From Lysobacter capsici (lineage in GTDB: Bacteria; Pseudomonadota; Gammaproteobacteria; Xanthomonadales; Xanthomonadaceae), in the NCBI RefSeq assembly GCF_014779555.2, contig NZ_CP094357.1:1-64000 (forward strand): DNA of 64,000 bases, written 5' to 3'. The translations under genes were made by a program, and so were the position numbers. Numbering within the stretch: the first letter of the stretch is position 1; every line of letters starts with the position of its first letter. A model generated the notes under the pieces. It made no database searches and was not told the origin of the DNA. It saw only the letters and a list, made by a program, of their open reading frames with translations. Below, in pieces: positions 57,212 to 64,000 of the stretch.

Positions 57212-57811
57212 ATGGACCGGCAACGACGAACAATCCTGCAACTGAGCGCCGGCGCGCCCATCGCCGCGCTGGCCTCGCGCCTGCACGCCGCGGCGCCGAG
57301 CCCGGCCGCCGCCGGCCAATCAGCAGCTGACGCGAACACCGCGGCCATCGACGGCCCCCACGACTTCGATTTCTATTTCGGCCGCTGGCAGGTCCACAAC
57401 CGCCGCTTGGCCAAGCGCCTGGCCGGCAGCAACGATTGGATCGAATTCGACGCCACCGACGAATGCCGCCCGGTGCTCGGCGGCCTGGGCAGCGTCGATC
57501 GCTACCGCACCGACTGGAACGGCGGCATCGAAGGCTTCGCCCTGCGCCTGTACCGGCCGCAGACCCGGCAATGGCTGGTGTATTGGGCCAGCGACCGCGA
57601 CGGCGTGCTCGAAGCTCCGCTGACCGGCGGCTTCCAGGGCGGCGTGGGCGTGTTCGAAGGGCTGGAAGCGCACGACGGCGCGATGTTGCCCTCGCGCGCC
57701 ACCTGGTCGCGGATCCAGACCGATAGCGTGCACTGGGAACAGGCGCTGTCGCCCGACGGCGGCCGCAGCTGGGAAACCAACTGGGTCATGCGGATGACCC
57801 GGATCGCATGA
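57212..57811 (+). CDS. Twin-Arg-like exported DUF1579-like protein
   Basis: A 199-aa protein from ATG 57212 (GGGAG upstream). The N-terminus MDRQRRTILQLSAGAPIAAL resembles a Tat signal (RR then hydrophobic). The mature part has HDFDFYFGRWQVHNRRLAKR, CRPVLGGLGSVDRYRTDW and SWETNWVMRMTRIA. The same blocks begin the next gene, so the two are paralogous there. The beta-barrel-like pattern is reminiscent of DUF1579, an assignment I hold weakly. It ends in ATGA, touching the open frame of the next gene. Confidence 0.75.
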   Translation: MDRQRRTILQLSAGAPIAALASRLHAAAPSPAAAGQSAADANTAAIDGPHDFDFYFGRWQVHNRRLAKRLAGSNDWIEFDATDECRPVLGGLGSVDRYRTDWNGGIEGFALRLYRPQTRQWLVYWASDRDGVLEAPLTGGFQGGVGVFEGLEAHDGAMLPSRATWSRIQTDSVHWEQALSPDGGRSWETNWVMRMTRIA

Positions 57812-57849
57812 AACGCCGCGCACAACCGCATCGCCACGAGACCGACGCC

Positions 57850-59094
57850 ATGAACGACACCAGCGCGCGCCACGACGGCCGCCACGATTTCGACTTCCTG
57901 CACGGCCGCTGGCAGGTGCATAACGAACGCCTGAGCCAACGCCTGGCGGGCTCGGACGATTGGGAGATCTTTCCCGCGCAGCAGACCTGCGAGCCGGTGC
58001 TCGGCGGCCTGGGCAACGTCGACGCCTTCCTCAGCGACTGGAACCGGCCCGGCGCGCAGGACACCTTCCAGGGCATGACCTTGCGTCTGTTCAATATCGA
58101 ACAGCGACAGTGGAGCATCTGGTGGGCCGGCAATCACGACGGCGTGCTGGAACCGCCGGTCAGCGGCGGTTTCGAACGCGACAACGGCGCGCTGCGTGGC
58201 GTATTCAATGGCGAACTGGAGCACGACGGGCGTCCGGTGATGGCCCGCTTCGTCTGGAGCGACATCAGCGCCAACACCGCGCACTGGCATCAGGAATTCT
58301 CCGCCGACGGCGGCAACAGCTGGGAAACCAACTGGCATATGTGGATGCGCCGCAGCGACGAACACGGCCGCCTGCTGCACGAGGACGCGGTGATCGAGCT
58401 GCGCCAGTACCGCATGCAGCCGGGCCGCCGCGACGACCTGATCGAGTTGTTCGAAAACGAATTCATCGAATCGCAGGAAGCGGTCGGCATGCACGTGATC
58501 GGCCAGTTCCGCGATCTCGACCACGAGGATCGCTACACCTGGGTGCGCGGGTTTCCGAATCAGGCATTGCGCGCGGCCTCGCTGAGCGCGTTCTACTTCG
58601 GGCCGACCTGGAAGCGTCATCGCGATGCGGCCAATGCGACCTTGCTCGACAATGACGACGTGCTGATGCTCAAGCCGGCGTGGCCGGGCGCGGAGTTCGC
58701 GGCCGCGGCGCGGGCGCGCGAACCGCGCGGCAGCCGCGCGCTGCCCGATGCGGTGGTCACGATCGGCATCTGCGCCTTGAATGCGCCGGCGCAGGACGGG
58801 TTCGCCGACCTGTTCCGTCAGCGTTTCGCGCCGTTGCTGAGCGAACACGGCGCGCGCTTGCACGGCGTGTACGTGACCGATGCCTCGCCGAACGGATTCG
58901 CGCGCCTGCCGGTGCGCGAGGGCGAGTCGGTGCTGGTGTGGTTCGCCGGTCATGCAGGCGCCGATGGCATCGCGCGCGTGCAGGCCGATCCGCGCTGGCG
59001 CGCGCTGCTGGCCGACGCCTTGCTCGGCGACCTCAAGCAGGCGCCGCAATGGCTGCGTCTGTCGCCGACCGCGCGCTCGGAGTTGCGCGGATGA
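57850..59094 (+). CDS. DUF1579-like/NIPSNAP fusion protein
   Basis: A 414-aa cytoplasmic protein. Residues 1-165 (HDFDFLHGRWQVHNERLSQR, CEPVLGGLGNVDAFLSDWNR, SWETNWHMWMRRS) are paralogous to the preceding protein; residues ~180-280 form a NIPSNAP domain (IELRQYRMQPGRRDDLIELF, YTWVRGFPNQALRAASLSAF); a third ~120-residue part repeats a similar ferredoxin-like pattern (LFRQRFAPLLSEHGARLHGV). ATG 57850 is chosen; ATG 57808 (overlapping the previous stop) is also possible. Function unknown; a YafY-type regulator follows. Confidence 0.85.
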   Translation: MNDTSARHDGRHDFDFLHGRWQVHNERLSQRLAGSDDWEIFPAQQTCEPVLGGLGNVDAFLSDWNRPGAQDTFQGMTLRLFNIEQRQWSIWWAGNHDGVLEPPVSGGFERDNGALRGVFNGELEHDGRPVMARFVWSDISANTAHWHQEFSADGGNSWETNWHMWMRRSDEHGRLLHEDAVIELRQYRMQPGRRDDLIELFENEFIESQEAVGMHVIGQFRDLDHEDRYTWVRGFPNQALRAASLSAFYFGPTWKRHRDAANATLLDNDDVLMLKPAWPGAEFAAAARAREPRGSRALPDAVVTIGICALNAPAQDGFADLFRQRFAPLLSEHGARLHGVYVTDASPNGFARLPVREGESVLVWFAGHAGADGIARVQADPRWRALLADALLGDLKQAPQWLRLSPTARSELRG

Positions 59095-59203
59095 GCGCGT
59101 GGCGGGGATCGCGACGTTCTGCGCGCCGCAACGGGGCCGGGACGGACTGGGACGAGCGCGCGCCAGCGCTTGAGCCGGCGCGCGCGGCGCGGGATCATGC
59201 CGC

Positions 59204-59902
59204 ATGCGCCGCGCCGACCGACTGTTCCTGCTGATCCATGCCTTGCGCGGCCGCCGCCATGCGATCACCGCCCAGCAATTGGCGCAGACCCTGGAGGTCT
59301 CGCTGCGCACGATCTACCGCGACGTCGCCGACCTGCAACGCTCCGGCGTGCCGATCGAAGGCGAGGCCGGGGTCGGTTATCTGCTGCGCAAGGGCGCGGA
59401 CATCCCGCCGCTGATGTTCAGTCCCGACGAGCTCGAAGCCCTGGTGGTCGGCAGCCGTTTCGTGCACGCCTTCGGCGGCGAGCGCCTGGGCCGCGGCGCG
59501 ACCGCGGCCCTGCTCAAGATCGAAGCGGTGCTGCCGGCGGAGCTGCGCGCGCGCAGCGAACGCACGCGGATCTTCGCGCCGCAGCTGGGCAACCGGATCG
59601 AATCCAGCGGCCTGATCGATGCGCTGCACGGCGCGGTGCTGGAGCAGCGCGTGCTGCGATTGCTGTACCGCGACGGCGAAGCGCGCGCGAGCGAACGCGA
59701 CATCGAACCGCTGTGCCTGTCGTTCTGGGGCGGCAGCTGGACCCTGGGCGCATGGTGCCGACTGCGCGAAGACTTCCGCAGCTTCCGGCCCGATCGCATC
59801 GTCGAGTACGCCGCCACCGGCGAGGCTTTCGTCGAAACCCGCGAACGGGGCCTGCACGGGTATTTGCGTTCGGTCGGGGCGCAGGGGTTGGACGCTGGGT
59901 AA
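59204..59902 (+). CDS. YafY family HTH/WYL transcriptional regulator
   Basis: A 232-aa regulator: N-terminal winged HTH (MRRADRLFLLIHALRGRRHA, AQTLEVSLRTIYRDVADLQR) followed by a WYL domain (EQRVLRLLYRDGEARASERD, IEPLCLSFWGGSWTLGAWCR, FRSFRPDRIVEYAATG). Such regulators bind a ligand through WYL. It lies 109 bp after the NIPSNAP gene in the same direction, and YafY-type genes often regulate adjacent small-molecule-binding genes, so it may control the pair before it. Confidence 0.93.
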   Translation: MRRADRLFLLIHALRGRRHAITAQQLAQTLEVSLRTIYRDVADLQRSGVPIEGEAGVGYLLRKGADIPPLMFSPDELEALVVGSRFVHAFGGERLGRGATAALLKIEAVLPAELRARSERTRIFAPQLGNRIESSGLIDALHGAVLEQRVLRLLYRDGEARASERDIEPLCLSFWGGSWTLGAWCRLREDFRSFRPDRIVEYAATGEAFVETRERGLHGYLRSVGAQGLDAG

Positions 59903-60287
59903 GTCGAGGTATGCGGCGGGGTACGATCCGCGATGTGCGATCCACGATGTCGTTACCAGCCAGCCATCGATGCGGTCGCCTTTATCGCCATCGCCATCGC
60001 CATCGCCATAGGCCATCCGCGATCGGCGACCGCCAACCCGTCGAGTCGCAAGCGCCGAATCCCGATCGGCACGCGTCAATCAGCCCACTTTGAAAAAGGG
60101 GGCGGCGCGTTGCGTCGGCTGGATGTCCAGCAATAACCAGCCGCGCGGGGGATTCGCTTTTCGCGCGAAGTGGCATCGATCAAGCGAATCAACCCACCCT
60201 CAATCAAAACTGATGTACCTGTCGCATAGATACTGAAATGCATCGCGATCCGGTGTGAGGGGACGACCTCAGCGCCAACCCCCACCC
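59903..60287. other. Gap with a short variant of the G-run element
   Basis: 385 bp between converging genes. CGCCATCGCCATCGCCATCG-type triplet repeats at 59986-60010. A shortened G-run element with CCCACTTTGAAAAAGGGGGC (60084) and GGGGGATTCGCTTTT (60147). No gene seen. Confidence 0.6.
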
Positions 60288-61175
60288 TCACCGAATCGCC
60301 ACCGCCTCCAGCCGCGCCAGCTTGTCGGGATTGCGCATGATGAAGATGTCGCGCAAACGATCGTCCTCGTCGTAGCCGAAACTCACCGCCGCCTCGATCT
60401 TGCCGGCGCGTTCCAGGATCACCCCGCGCGAGCCGTTGAGGTCGACAAAGGTCCAGCGGTCGTCGCGGCAGGCCGGATGCAGCACCTGCTCGATGAAACC
60501 CAGCACCGCGTCGCGGCCGTGCAGCGCCTGCGCCAGCGCGGTGACCTTGCCGCCGCCGTCGGCGCGCAGGGTGATCTGTTCCGACAGCAGCGCCGCCAGC
60601 GGCGCGGTGCGGCCCTCGCTGAGCGCGGTTTCGAACGCGGCCAGCAATTGATCCTGCTGCTCGGCCGGGGTGACGTGGCGGACCTTGGCCTGTTCGACAT
60701 GGCCGCGCGCGCGTTGCACCAGCTTGCGACAGGCCGCTTCCTCGATATCGAGGATGCGCGCCACGTCCGGATAGGGCTGATCGAAGATCTCGTGCAGCAG
60801 ATAGGCCGCGCGCTCCTTCGGGGTCAATCGTTCGAGCAGCAGCAGGAACGCGGTCGACAGCGAGGACGCGAGCGACAGTTGCTGCTCGGGCTGGCCGGCG
60901 GCTTCGGTGTGGATCGGTTCGGGCAGCCACGAGCCGACGTAGTCCACGCGCGTGCGGTGCGCCGAGCGCAGCAGGTCGATGCAGCGGCGGGTGCAGGCGG
61001 TGGTCAGCCAGGCGCCGGGGTTGTCGATGGTGTCGCGATCGGCCGCCTGCCACTTCAGGAAGGTGTCCTGCACCGCGTCCTCGGCGTCGGCGCGCGAGCC
61101 GAGGATGCGATAGGCCAGGCCGGTGAGCATCGGCGCGGATTGGGCGAACAGGCGGGCGTCGTCGGAGGCGGTCAT
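60288..61175 (-). CDS. SigJ-type ECF sigma factor with SnoaL-like tail
   Basis: A 295-aa ECF41-type sigma factor. Region 2 (LAYRILGSRADAEDAVQDTF, LKWQAADRDTIDNPGAWLTT), region 4 (RLTPKERAAYLLHEIFDQPY, PDVARILDIEEAACRKLVQR) and a C-terminal SnoaL-like domain of ~115 residues (ITLRADGGGKVTALAQALHG). In this group the tail controls activity and the genes sit next to a carboxymuconolactone-decarboxylase-like or similar enzyme; here that partner lies 190 bp upstream on the same strand. No anti-sigma factor is present. Confidence 0.94.
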   Translation of the reverse strand: MTASDDARLFAQSAPMLTGLAYRILGSRADAEDAVQDTFLKWQAADRDTIDNPGAWLTTACTRRCIDLLRSAHRTRVDYVGSWLPEPIHTEAAGQPEQQLSLASSLSTAFLLLLERLTPKERAAYLLHEIFDQPYPDVARILDIEEAACRKLVQRARGHVEQAKVRHVTPAEQQDQLLAAFETALSEGRTAPLAALLSEQITLRADGGGKVTALAQALHGRDAVLGFIEQVLHPACRDDRWTFVDLNGSRGVILERAGKIEAAVSFGYDEDDRLRDIFIMRNPDKLARLEAVAIR

Positions 61176-61328
61176 GGTCGGTGCGGTGGGGGAGCGGGGG
61201 AATGATAGGGGTTGGGGTGTGGGGCGTTTGAGTGCGTGGTCGGTGTTGTGGATGTCCGACGGGTTGGGCGGATCGCTGTTTGCTTGATCGGGGATGAAGT
61301 TGCGCGGCGATTGCGGCCCTCACCCCAG

Positions 61329-61352
61329 CCCTCTCCCGCTTGCGGGAGAGGG
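61329..61352. repeat. CCCTCTCCCGC palindrome
   Basis: CCCTCTCCCGC/GCGGGAGAGGG with a 2-base centre, a short hairpin common in Xanthomonadaceae intergenic DNA. It lies between the AhpD-like gene and the sigma-factor gene. Confidence 0.8.
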
Positions 61353-61365
61353 AGCAAGGCGGTGC

Positions 61366-61809
61366 TCAGTGCTTGGAGACCTGCAGGCGGTTCCACAGGT
61401 TGATCATCATCACCACCGAGGTGATCGTGCCGATCTGCTTGTCGTCGTAATGCGCGCGCAGCTCGCCGCGCAAGTCGCCGTAATCGGCGCTCGCATCGAT
61501 CGTGGTCAGCGCTTCGGCCCAGGCCAGGGCGGCGCGTTCGGCGGCGCTGAAGTCCTCGACGTGGCGCCACACGATCAGGCGGTCCAGGCGGTCGTTGCTC
61601 TCGCCGTCGGCGCGCGCCTCGCGCAGGTGCATCTTGATGCAGTACGCGCAGCCGTTGATCTGCGAGGCGCGCAGCTGGATCAGGTGATAGATCGCGCGCG
61701 GCAGGCTGTTGGCCTCGATCGCGCCCTGGATCGCGGTGTGGACCTTGCCCAGCTGGGTCAGGATCTCGGGGATTTCGCGTTCGTACTTGACCGCTTCATT
61801 GGTGCTCAT
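61366..61809 (-). CDS. AhpD/carboxymuconolactone decarboxylase family protein
   Basis: A 147-aa all-helical protein of the AhpD-like superfamily. Active-site CxxC...H: Cys54, Cys57 and His61 in NGCAYCIKMHLREARA, as in peroxidase AhpD. From ATG 61809 with GAGAGG upstream; the longer frame is unlikely. It is the expected partner of the adjacent ECF41 sigma factor and may be its target, so it may function in oxidative or thiol stress. Confidence 0.93.
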   Translation of the reverse strand: MSTNEAVKYEREIPEILTQLGKVHTAIQGAIEANSLPRAIYHLIQLRASQINGCAYCIKMHLREARADGESNDRLDRLIVWRHVEDFSAAERAALAWAEALTTIDASADYGDLRGELRAHYDDKQIGTITSVVMMINLWNRLQVSKH

Positions 61810-61947
61810 GGTGATGTCCTCTCGGGGTTGGGATTGCCTACACCCTGAGTGACGATCCACCCCGCCGGCCCGTGACATGCCCGGCGAAAAAATTTCGCGG
61901 CGACCCGCTCCGCGCCCTCACCCACCCCAGGCCGGGCGGCCCAGCGC

Positions 61948-62589
61948 TCAGATCACCCGCAAGGTGATCGCCTTCAACACCGCGCGGGTGCGATCGCGGG
62001 TGTCGAGTTTTTCCAGGATCACCGACACGTAGTTCTTCACCGTGCCCTCGGCCAGGAACATCGCCCGGGCGATTTCCTTGTTCGAATAGCCGCCGGCCAT
62101 CAGCCGCAGCACCGACACCTCGCGTTCGGTGAACAGCGCGCGCGGCGCGTCGTCGGCATGGTAGCGGTAGCGCGCGCGCACCGGCTCGGTGCTGACCGGC
62201 TGCAACAGGGTTTCGCCGGCGGCGACCCGCGCGATCGCGTCGCGCAGGTCCTCGGGCGCGGCGTCCTTGAGCAGAAAGCCCTGCGCGCCGGCTTCGGTCG
62301 CGCGCAGCAGCAGGTCGCTGTCGTCGAAGGTGGTCAGCAGCAGCACCGGGGTGCGGTCGCCGCGTTCGCGCAGTTTGACCAGCGCCTCGATGCCGTCGAG
62401 GCCGGGCATGCGGATATCGCTGAGCACCACGTCGACCGGTGTGTCGGCCAATTGATCGAGCAGCGCCTGGCCGTCGTCGGCCTCGAACGCGATCGTCAGG
62501 CCCAGGCGTTCTAGCAGCGCGCGCAAGCCCGCGCGGACCAGCATCTGATCATCGGCCAGGGCCAGGCGGATCGGCGTGGAAGGCGTCAT
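61948..62589 (-). CDS. LuxR (NarL/FixJ) family response regulator
   Basis: A 213-aa regulator: receiver (ALADDQMLVRAGLRALLERL; Asp58 in VVLSDIRMPGLDG; TTFDDSD; LLKDA) and a C-terminal LuxR HTH (LFTEREVSVLRLMAGGYSNK, EIARAMFLAEGTVKNYVSVI, LDTRDRTRAV). It overlaps the stop of the kinase gene by 4 bp (ATGA), so it is the second gene of the operon. DesR-like in order. Target unknown. Confidence 0.95.
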   Translation of the reverse strand: MTPSTPIRLALADDQMLVRAGLRALLERLGLTIAFEADDGQALLDQLADTPVDVVLSDIRMPGLDGIEALVKLRERGDRTPVLLLTTFDDSDLLLRATEAGAQGFLLKDAAPEDLRDAIARVAAGETLLQPVSTEPVRARYRYHADDAPRALFTEREVSVLRLMAGGYSNKEIARAMFLAEGTVKNYVSVILEKLDTRDRTRAVLKAITLRVI

Positions 62590-63731
62590 GCGGGGCTCGT
62601 GGCGGTGCGGGCGGTCAAGGGAAAGCTCGCATCGATGTGCAGCCCGCCGCGCGGGCCGACCTCGATGCCGGCGCGGCCGCCGGCTTCGGCGATGCGTTCG
62701 CGCAGGCCCGACAGGCCGTTGCCTTCGCACAGCGCGCCACGCACCCGGCCGTCGTCCTCGATCCGCAGATGCATCGCGGTCGCATCGCGATCGATCCGCA
62801 CCGTGACCCGCTCGGCCTCGGCGTGGCGCGCGCTGTTGGTCAGCGCTTCCTGCACCACCCGCAGCAGGGTTTCGGCCAGCGCCGGGTCGGTGATTTGCAC
62901 GTCGTCGGCGATTTCCAGCTGCAGTGTCGGCTTGGGGATCGGCGCGGCCAGCGCGCGCAGCGCGGTCGCCAGGTCCAGCCCGCGGGTGTCGCGCAGCGCC
63001 TGGACCACGCCGCGGATGTCGCCGAGCAGTTCGCCGGCCAGTTGCTGCGCGAGCAACACCTCGCGGCGTTGCGCGAAATCGTCTTCGGCGGCGAGCACGC
63101 GCAGGTTCAACATCATCGCGGTGAGTTTATGCCCGGCCACGTCGTGCAGCTCGCGCGCCATGCGCAGGCGCTCGGCGTCGCGCGCGCTGTCGGCCAGCAG
63201 GGCGCGGGTCGCGAGCAGGTCGGCGTTGACCAGGGCCAGGCGGTCGCGCGCCTGTTCGGCGCTGCGCGCGTAATGCGCGATCAGCGCGGAGAAGGATTGG
63301 AAGCCGGCGAAAATGATGGTGATCACCACCGGCGCGGGGCTGCCTGCTTTCAGCAGGATCAAATACAGCGCCAGATTGATCGCGATCGCCAGCGCGATCA
63401 GCACGCGCGGCGGATACACCATGGCCAGCTGCGCGACCAGGATCACCAGCAGCGCCGGCGCGGCGCCGCCGCGCGAGGCGAACAGGCACACGGTCAAGGC
63501 GCCGGCCGTTTCCAGCGCGAACAGCAAGGCCCGCCAGCGGGCATGGCGGGCCTTGAACGCATCGTGGGCGAGAAAGCAGATCGCGAACACGATCATCGCC
63601 GTCCACAGCACCGGCGAACCCTTGTCCTCGTTGAAGCGCAGCGACAACGCCACCGCCAGCCAGGTCAGCACCGCCGGCAGGTTCATGGGTTGCAGCAGGG
63701 TCTGGCGCAGCAGCGAGGTCATGCCGGGCAT
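62586..63731 (-). CDS. DesK-type sensor histidine kinase
   Basis: An inner-membrane kinase of about 381 aa with five to six hydrophobic segments (MNLPAVLTWLAVALSLRF, LWTAMIVFAICFLA, LLVILVAQLAMV, VLIALAIAINLALYLILL, VVITIIFAGFQSFSAL), then HisKA_3 with His196 in RMARELHDVAGHKLTAMMLN, and a HATPase with VVQEALTNSARHA and GNGLSGLRERI. The ATGs at 63731 and 63722 are equally good; the open frame reaches 63902 but upstream residues are not membrane-like. Pairs with the LuxR regulator. DesK relatives sense membrane state. Confidence 0.92.
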   Translation of the reverse strand: MPGMTSLLRQTLLQPMNLPAVLTWLAVALSLRFNEDKGSPVLWTAMIVFAICFLAHDAFKARHARWRALLFALETAGALTVCLFASRGGAAPALLVILVAQLAMVYPPRVLIALAIAINLALYLILLKAGSPAPVVITIIFAGFQSFSALIAHYARSAEQARDRLALVNADLLATRALLADSARDAERLRMARELHDVAGHKLTAMMLNLRVLAAEDDFAQRREVLLAQQLAGELLGDIRGVVQALRDTRGLDLATALRALAAPIPKPTLQLEIADDVQITDPALAETLLRVVQEALTNSARHAEAERVTVRIDRDATAMHLRIEDDGRVRGALCEGNGLSGLRERIAEAGGRAGIEVGPRGGLHIDASFPLTARTATSPA

Positions 63732-63874
63732 GCTGCGGCGCGGCCACCGCGCTGGCAATGGCTCGCGCGCCGAAAGTGACTTCCGGCAGGTGCAGGTGGT
63801 GACCGCCGGGACCTGCCGCGGCGCCGCGTCCGGCCGAGCATGAGCCTGCCCCGGCCCGGTCCGCCGGGTTGGGA

Positions 63875-64000
63875 ATGGATGACATGGAATCGGCTTACGC
63901 AATCGTTAAATACCTGCACATCGCGATCGGCGCGGCGGCGCTGATCGGCTTCTGGACGGCCGGCCTGGCGCGCAAGGGCGGCACGCTGCATCGCCGCGCG
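63875..64000 (+). CDS. Start of a membrane protein (DUF2306-like), cut by window end
   Basis: An open frame from ATG 63875 to the window edge (42 codons): MDDMESAYAIVKYLHIAIGA, then AALIGFWTAGLARKGG and TLHRRA. A hydrophobic helix is followed by the H-R-R-A turn that resembles DUF2306 proteins (heme-less four-helix membrane proteins). GGGA precedes the ATG. Divergent from the DesK-type kinase. Too short for a firm call. Confidence 0.6.
   Translation, partial: MDDMESAYAIVKYLHIAIGAAALIGFWTAGLARKGGTLHRRA

Overview
The window reads as the origin region of a high-GC gammaproteobacterium of the family Xanthomonadaceae, most like Lysobacter. Reasons: it opens exactly on dnaA; the order dnaA-dnaN-recF-gyrB is followed by a CPBP membrane protease, an M48 lipoprotein, a TPR protein and a tonB-exbB-exbD1-exbD2 cluster next to pdxJ, as in Xanthomonas and Lysobacter; codon third positions are strongly G/C; a secreted M4 protease is present; and the intergenic gaps carry many palindromic repeats. 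The genus is an inference from content, not from a search.

Bases 1-7934 are the replication core. The dnaA 3' end is followed by a degenerate 74-bp tandem duplication of its own last codons, then an 870-bp origin candidate with DnaA-box-like sites and an A/T-rich stretch. Four near-perfect parS-type palindromes lie between dnaN and gyrB, two of them inside the recF reading frame. Bases 8-14.2 kb hold envelope genes and the TonB energising system, which has one ExbB and three ExbD proteins; the third ExbD sits beyond a strong terminator. Bases 14.6-29.8 kb are mixed housekeeping and accessory genes: PdxJ, a cardiolipin-synthase-type phospholipase D protein, a SIMPL protein, a PA0069-type radical SAM protein, a TPR protein that looks like a Ser/Thr kinase without its kinase half, a divergent MFS pump/LysR pair, a GlxA-type regulator, and three small secreted proteins, two of them DUF1311-like.

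Bases 29.8-31 kb hold four tandem units (215-230 bp) of a hairpin-bearing repeat, just downstream of an M4 metalloprotease. A single diverged copy lies at 53.76-53.93 kb. An SLC13-type transporter, a PAS histidine kinase with a CheY-like partner, and a 2OG-Fe(II) oxygenase follow.

The most notable system is at 39.6-45.7 kb: seven secreted or envelope proteins arranged like the functional-amyloid (Fap) operon of Pseudomonas. It has two paralogous fibril-type subunits, each with three imperfect repeats and a C-terminal CxxC; a third protein with a different threefold repeat; a C39 peptidase (FapD-like); a further secreted protein (FapE position); and a coiled-coil/beta-barrel outer-membrane pore (FapF-like). 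A sigma-54 promoter with correct GG-N10-GC spacing lies 73 bp upstream, and a sigma-54 activator with GAFTGA is encoded about 1.7 kb downstream of the operon. Together these suggest a self-contained, RpoN-controlled amyloid export system.

Between the operon and the activator sit a lower-GC HEPN-domain gene and an unrecognised gene, convergent on a shared terminator. The rest (49-64 kb) holds fbp, small membrane and secreted proteins, a Mor-like regulator, dinB, a GNAT enzyme, two two-component systems, a DUF1579-like pair of which one is fused to NIPSNAP, a WYL regulator, a SigJ-type sigma factor with its AhpD-like partner, and the start of a DUF2306-like membrane protein cut by the window end. 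No tRNA, rRNA, insertion sequence or CRISPR array was seen.
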